DNA of 9,416 bases from Pseudomonadota bacterium (GTDB lineage: Bacteria > Pseudomonadota > Gammaproteobacteria > Xanthomonadales > Xanthomonadaceae), in assembly GCA_023386795.1 (NCBI GenBank), contig JAEWJB010000179.1:1-9416 (forward strand), written 5' to 3'. Under the pieces are notes generated by a model, which saw nothing but the letters and a program-made list of their open reading frames with translations, was not told the origin of the DNA and searched no databases. The position numbers and the translations under genes were made by a program. The stretch's first letter is position 1. Every line of letters begins with the position of its first letter. This document shows positions 6,501 through 9,416 of this stretch, piece by piece.

Positions 6501-7127
6501 TCAGCTGTTCTTCAGGACGATCTGGTAGACCACCACGCCGGCCTCGCGGCAACGGTCGATGGCCTTTTCCAGGATCTCGAAGAACTCCTTGAGCAGGAAC
6601 ATCTGCAGGTTGTCCAGGCGGCCGGAATAGATGTCGCGGTACAGCTCGAGCATCAGGCGGTCGGCCTCGTTCTCGATCATGCGCAGCTTGTCGTTGAGCG
6701 CGGTCATGCGATCGATGTTCATCTTCGGCAGCTCGCTCACCATTTCCACCACCACGCTGGCGGCCTGTTCGAGCATCGCCGCGCGCGGGGCGAAGTCGAT
6801 GTGCGCCAGGTGCTGGGTGGCCAGCGAGTAGCGGTCGGCGAACTTCTCGACCTGCTTGGGAATCTTGTACAGCGCCGAGCCCAGCGCCTCGATGTCCTCG
6901 CGCTCGATCGGGGTCATGAAGGAATCGACCAGCGCCTGGCCGATCTTGTCCGAGGCGGCGCGCTCGCGCAGGCGGGCGAGCTTGAAGGCGTCCAGCGCGG
7001 GCTGGCGGTCGGCCTCGCGCATCATCGCGTGCAGGGCCTTGGTGCTGTCGTAGGCGGCCTCGGCGGCCTCGTCGAGAAGCGTATAGAACTGCTTGCCGGA
7101 GCCGAAGATCGTCTGGAGGGAGAACAT
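6501..7127 (-). CDS. DUF47 family PhoU-like phosphate transport accessory protein
   Basis: Cytoplasmic helical protein of the DUF47 (PhoU-related, TIGR00153-like) family, commonly encoded beside pit and thought to modulate phosphate uptake by the transporter. At 208 aa it has the usual length. TPIEREDI (72-79) and NEADRL (153-158) are the recurring family motifs, and the C-terminal helix LKEFFEILEKAIDRC (179-193) is typical. The frame continues 81 codons further upstream, but that part is low-complexity and overlaps the divergent promoter region, and MFSLQTIFGSGKQFYTLLDEA is how homologues begin as I recall. The ribosome-binding site is poor (GGAT about 11 nt upstream), which leaves some doubt about the exact start. 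Confidence 0.92.
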   Translation of the reverse strand: MFSLQTIFGSGKQFYTLLDEAAEAAYDSTKALHAMMREADRQPALDAFKLARLRERAASDKIGQALVDSFMTPIEREDIEALGSALYKIPKQVEKFADRYSLATQHLAHIDFAPRAAMLEQAASVVVEMVSELPKMNIDRMTALNDKLRMIENEADRLMLELYRDIYSGRLDNLQMFLLKEFFEILEKAIDRCREAGVVVYQIVLKNS

Positions 7128-7175
7128 GGAGAAGGCAGATCCAGCCGTCGCGGAGGGGACGGCAACCGCGGAATT

Positions 7176-7193
7176 ATGACTGCTTGATGACCC
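7176..7193 (-). promoter_or_regulatory. PhoB-box-like direct repeat upstream of DUF47-pit
   Basis: On the minus strand, GGGTCAT, four bases, then CAGTCAT: two heptamers at 11-bp spacing, matching the Pho-box half-site CTGTCAT at 5/7 and 6/7 positions. CATAAT (7173-7178), a 5/6 -10 match, overlaps the second half. It lies 49 bp upstream of the DUF47 start. The placement suits phosphate control, but the overlap with the -10-like hexamer differs from the usual activator geometry. Confidence 0.35.
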
Positions 7194-7270
7194 AACCGGG
7201 TAATCCGGCCGGCGCGGACCATGCCCGCCCACGTGCCTGACCGGGGCATTCACGGTTTCTTCGCAGGCTT

Positions 7271-7279
7271 TGTTAAGAT
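7271..7279 (+). promoter_or_regulatory. Candidate extended -10 promoter of the CorC-like gene
   Basis: TGTTAAGAT fits the extended -10 pattern TGn followed by TAAGAT (4/6 of TATAAT). There is no good -35; TTCACG (7249-7254) is the best at 19-nt spacing. A start near 7286 would give a leader of about 120 nt before the GTG at 7406, containing the possible leader ORF and the hairpin described below. A 5-bp hairpin (7286-7290 with 7296-7300) would lie at its 5' end. Confidence 0.35.
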
Positions 7280-7305
7280 TCGTCAGCGCCTTCCGGGCGC
7301 ACCTT

Positions 7306-7413
7306 ATGGACGACGACCCTAACTTGCCCCCCGGCGGGCCCGCCCCTGGCGCCCCCGCCCATCGCAGCATGCCCCCCTCCCCTTCAACGACCGGGGAGGA
7401 CGCCCGTGCTTGA
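7306..7413 (+). CDS. Possible proline-rich leader peptide (uORF)
   Basis: A 35-codon frame starting with ATG and ending with a TGA inside the first codons of the next gene (GTG at 7406, TGA at 7411-7413). It begins MDDDPNLPPGGPAPGAP; in all 9 of 35 residues are Pro. Acid/Pro-rich N-termini destabilise translating ribosomes, and Pro-rich leaders such as MgtL control Mg2+ transporter genes in Salmonella; the gene downstream belongs to a family linked to Mg2+ transport. Against it: no Shine-Dalgarno sequence precedes the ATG, and G+C-rich DNA yields Pro-rich frames by chance. No function is established. Confidence 0.28.
   Translation: MDDDPNLPPGGPAPGAPAHRSMPPSPSTTGEDARA
7376..7399 (+). promoter_or_regulatory. 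Hairpin sequestering the ribosome-binding site of the CorC-like gene
   Basis: CCTCCCC (7376-7382) pairs perfectly with GGGGAGG (7393-7399) across a 10-nt loop. The right arm contains the GGAGG Shine-Dalgarno sequence that lies 6 nt before the GTG start at 7406, so folding would block initiation. The last codons of the possible leader ORF run through both arms, so a ribosome translating it would open the structure. The complementarity is seen directly; regulation is inferred. Confidence 0.5.
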
Positions 7414-8722
7414 ACTGATCCTGATTGTTGCCTTTCTGATTCTGCTCAACGGCTTCTTCGCCATGTCGGAGATGTCGCTGATGACCTCGCGCAAGGTGCG
7501 GCTCAAGCAGATGGCCGCCACCAGCAAGCGCGCGGCCGCGGCGCTGAAGCTGGCCGAGAACCCCGACCACTTCCTGTCCACGGTGCAGATCGGCATCACC
7601 TCGATGGGCATCGTGACCGGCCTGCTCGGTGGCGACGCGCTGGGCGAGATCATCGGCGCCGAACTCGCCGCAACGATGCCGTGGCTGCCCTACGCGGCCA
7701 CCATCGGCAAGGTCATTGCGGTCGCGCTGATCACCTACGTGACGCTGATCTTCGGCGAGTTGGTACCGAAGCGCCTGGCGCTGACACGTTCCGAATCCAT
7801 CGCCACGCTGGTGGCCGTGCCGATGGACTGGCTGGCCAAGGGCGCCGCGCCGTTCGTGTGGCTGCTGTCGCGCAGTACCCGGCTGGTGCTGCGCGTGCTG
7901 GGGCTGGGCAAGGACGAATCGGCCTCGGTGACGGAAGAAGAAATCCGCCTGTTGGTGGCCGAAAGCCACGAACAGGGCGTGATCGACCAGCACGAACGCG
8001 ACATGATGAATCGCGTCATGCGCCTGGGCGACCGCACCGCCGACAGCCTGATGACCCCGCGCAACCGCATCGCCTGGCTGGATACCACCGCCACGCCGGA
8101 GCGCAACCTGGCGACGATGCGCGAGCATGAGTTCTCGCGTTACCCGGTGTATCGCGGCAACGACCAGGATATCGCCGGCGTGCTGGAAGTGAAGTCGCTG
8201 GTGACCCACATGGATCCGAAGGCGCCACAGCTGTTCCAGCACCTGCGCGAGACGCTGTTCGTGTCCGACTCCACCCACGCGATGAAGCTGCTGGAGATTT
8301 TCCGCGAGGAACAGCAGTCGATGGCCTTGGTGGTCGACGAATATGGCGAGATCCAGGGCCTGGTGACCATCAGCGACCTGATGGGCGCCGTGGTCGGCCG
8401 CCTGCAGGCGGTGGAGAACGCCGACGAAGATGCGCTGGTGATCACCCGCGAGGATGGCTCGCTGCTGATCGACGGCTCGCTGCCGGTGGAGGAACTGCGT
8501 GACGTGCTCGGCGGCGCGGCGCTTCCCGACGCGCAAGAGGGCGATTACCACACCCTCGCCGGCCTGGTGATCTTCTACTTCGGGCGCATTCCCAACGTGG
8601 GCGAATACTTCGACTGGGCCGGCTGGCGCATCGAGGTCATCGATCTGGACGGGGCGCGCATCGACAAGCTGCTGTTGAGCCGCCTGGCCGAAGAGGAAGA
8701 GGACGATGACACGGTCGGATGA
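7406..8722 (+). CDS. CNNM/CBS/CorC-domain membrane protein (hemolysin family)
   Basis: Inner-membrane protein with the layout of the CorC/TlyC/PaeA group, implicated in Mg2+/Co2+ or polyamine efflux; the 'hemolysin' label is historical. The 438 aa comprise a CNNM (DUF21) domain (about 1-190) with a first membrane segment (3-20), NGFFAMSEMSLMTSRK (15-30), further hydrophobic segments (about 57-76, 98-118, 131-155) and GELVPKRLAL (117-126). Two CBS motifs follow (about 216-275 with SRYPVYRG; about 282-335 with VVDEYGEIQGLVTISDLM), then a CorC_HlyC domain (about 348-428) and an acidic tail EEEEDDD. The GTG start has GGAGG 6 nt upstream and begins at the expected membrane segment. The next gene overlaps its 3' end by 17 nt. 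The transported substrate cannot be told from sequence. Confidence 0.93.
   Translation: MLELILIVAFLILLNGFFAMSEMSLMTSRKVRLKQMAATSKRAAAALKLAENPDHFLSTVQIGITSMGIVTGLLGGDALGEIIGAELAATMPWLPYAATIGKVIAVALITYVTLIFGELVPKRLALTRSESIATLVAVPMDWLAKGAAPFVWLLSRSTRLVLRVLGLGKDESASVTEEEIRLLVAESHEQGVIDQHERDMMNRVMRLGDRTADSLMTPRNRIAWLDTTATPERNLATMREHEFSRYPVYRGNDQDIAGVLEVKSLVTHMDPKAPQLFQHLRETLFVSDSTHAMKLLEIFREEQQSMALVVDEYGEIQGLVTISDLMGAVVGRLQAVENADEDALVITREDGSLLIDGSLPVEELRDVLGGAALPDAQEGDYHTLAGLVIFYFGRIPNVGEYFDWAGWRIEVIDLDGARIDKLLLSRLAEEEEDDDTVG
8692..8696 (+). promoter_or_regulatory. Ribosome-binding site of the exoD-like gene, inside the upstream coding region
   Basis: AGAGG, 9 nt before the ATG at 8706, lies within the Glu codons of the upstream gene's acidic tail. 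A second AGAGG at 8698-8702 is only 3 nt away. The purine-rich run therefore serves both coding and initiation. Confidence 0.6.
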
Positions 8723-9359
8723 GCCGGGCGCCGCGGATGACGCCGGGCGCTACCGCAACGAGGGCATCCGCACCCTGCTGGCCACGTTTGAACGCGGCGA
8801 TCCCGAGGAACTGCTGCGCCTGCGCGACATTCTCGGCGACCTCCAGCAGAGCGCGTTCGGCGTATTCCTGTTCGTGGCGATCCTGCCGGCGTTCATCCCG
8901 ATTCCGGGACTGGGCGGCGCGGTCAGCGGCCCGCTGACCATCCTGATCGGCCTGCAGATGCTCGTCGGGCTGCGCAAGCCATGGCTGCCGGCGTTCATCG
9001 CCAACCGCGGCCCGCGCCGTGGCACCGGACAGCGTTTCGTCGGCAAGATCGCGCCACTGCTGCGCTGGCTGGACCGCCTGCTCAAACCGCGCCTGTCCTG
9101 GCTGCTCGATGCCCTGCCCGCCCACGCACTGACCGGCCTGTTGCTGGTGGTGATGGGCCTGCTGCTCTCGCTGCCGATTCCGTTCACCAACTACCTGTTC
9201 GGCGTGATCCTGCTGCTGTTCTCGCTGGCGCTGCTGGAGCGCGATGGCGGGCTGTTGCTGGTGTGCTGGCTGGCGGCCATCGCGTCGATCGCGGTGCTCG
9301 GCGTCACCTCGGACCAGTTGGTGGAACTGATCCAGCACTGGTGGGCAAAGCTGACCTGA
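8706..9359 (+). CDS. exoD: ExoD family membrane protein (exopolysaccharide synthesis-related)
   Basis: Integral inner-membrane protein of the ExoD family (PF06055), named after Rhizobium exoD, whose loss affects exopolysaccharide production and alkali tolerance; its biochemical role is not known. The 217 aa show a soluble N-terminus (about 1-48), then hydrophobic segments at about 50-68, 72-90, 140-158, 161-177 and 183-200. The family's twin Pro-rich blocks are visible: LPAFIPIPGLGGAVSG (60-75) and LPIPFTNYLFGVILLL (156-171). The start codon lies inside the preceding gene (17-nt overlap), so the two are co-transcribed and probably coupled in translation. Family assignment is by recognised pattern; the symbol reflects the family, not a tested function. 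Confidence 0.85.
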   Translation: MTRSDEPGAADDAGRYRNEGIRTLLATFERGDPEELLRLRDILGDLQQSAFGVFLFVAILPAFIPIPGLGGAVSGPLTILIGLQMLVGLRKPWLPAFIANRGPRRGTGQRFVGKIAPLLRWLDRLLKPRLSWLLDALPAHALTGLLLVVMGLLLSLPIPFTNYLFGVILLLFSLALLERDGGLLLVCWLAAIASIAVLGVTSDQLVELIQHWWAKLT

Positions 9360-9363
9360 GGTT

Positions 9364-9392
9364 GGCGGAGGCCTTCTTTCAGCCTCCACGCC
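9364..9392 (+). terminator. Weak possible terminator after exoD-like gene
   Basis: A 6-bp stem GGAGGC (9367-9372) with GCCTCC (9382-9387) and a 9-nt loop, extendable by three pairs beyond a 2-nt bulge. It begins 5 nt after the stop codon, but only three Ts follow, so intrinsic termination would be weak. Confidence 0.3.
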
Positions 9393-9409
9393 CGTTTGAT
9401 CGCCTCCCT

Positions 9410-9416
9410 GTAGGAG
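9410..9416 (+). repeat. Possible head of a palindromic repeat cut by the window edge
   Basis: The window ends in GTAGGAG, preceded by CCCT. GTAGGAG followed by a palindrome is the usual start of REP-type elements in Pseudomonas and Xanthomonadaceae. Only the head is present, so this is tentative. Confidence 0.3.

Noticed and set aside
5901..7187. A 428-codon plus-strand frame across pit and DUF47
   Set aside because: Runs antisense to two clear phosphate-uptake genes and through their junction; no domain visible.
7333..7344. 12-bp perfect palindrome GGCGGGCCCGCC
   Set aside because: It has no loop and cannot form a stable RNA hairpin as is; it lies in a C/G-only stretch where such palindromes arise easily.
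7128..7370. N-terminal extension of DUF47 by 81 codons
   Set aside because: The extension has no family similarity, covers the divergent promoter region and overlaps the possible leader ORF; the internal ATG at 7127 matches the usual family N-terminus.
7319..8551. A 410-codon minus-strand frame antisense to the CorC-like gene
   Set aside because: Shadow of a well-supported gene; His/Gln/Arg-rich translation without motifs.

Overview
This 9.4-kb, GC-rich window looks like a chromosomal housekeeping region of a gammaproteobacterium in the Xanthomonadaceae/Lysobacteraceae (Xanthomonas, Stenotrophomonas, Lysobacter, Luteimonas, Pseudoxanthomonas). The basis is close recalled resemblance of KdsA, PyrG, ParE and the Pit/DUF47 pair to the Xanthomonas proteins, plus a GTAG-headed palindromic repeat at the left edge. 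The genus cannot be fixed from the sequence alone.

Layout, left to right. Positions 1-82 hold a nested palindromic (REP-like) repeat. A minus-strand block follows: pyrG (CTP synthase) then kdsA (KDO-8-phosphate synthase), closed by an intrinsic terminator; the 91-bp gap between the two genes has two mutually exclusive hairpins. Upstream of pyrG, and insulated from it by a strong terminator, is a minus-strand gene for an 88-aa secreted protein of unknown function. It diverges from parE (topoisomerase IV subunit B, plus strand). parE converges on a minus-strand phosphate-uptake pair (DUF47/PhoU-like protein, then a PiT-type transporter), with a shared bidirectional terminator between them. The 278-bp region upstream of DUF47 is divergent. 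Rightwards it leads to a CNNM/CorC-type membrane protein (hemolysin family), overlapped by an exoD-family membrane protein gene. The window ends in what may be the head of another palindromic repeat.

Functional links: PyrG makes CTP and KdsA makes KDO-8-P; both feed CMP-KDO and so lipopolysaccharide core synthesis. DUF47 and Pit form a classic low-affinity phosphate-uptake pair, and a PhoB-box-like direct repeat lies upstream. The CorC-like gene is where I see the most unexplained structure: a possible 35-codon proline-rich, acid-headed leader ORF whose stop overlaps the GTG start, and a 7-bp GC-rich hairpin that buries the ribosome-binding site. Together these could be a translational switch, conceivably for Mg2+, but this is inferred from layout only.

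No tRNA, rRNA, insertion sequence, CRISPR array or prophage gene was seen. No stretch of 300 bases lacks a gene.
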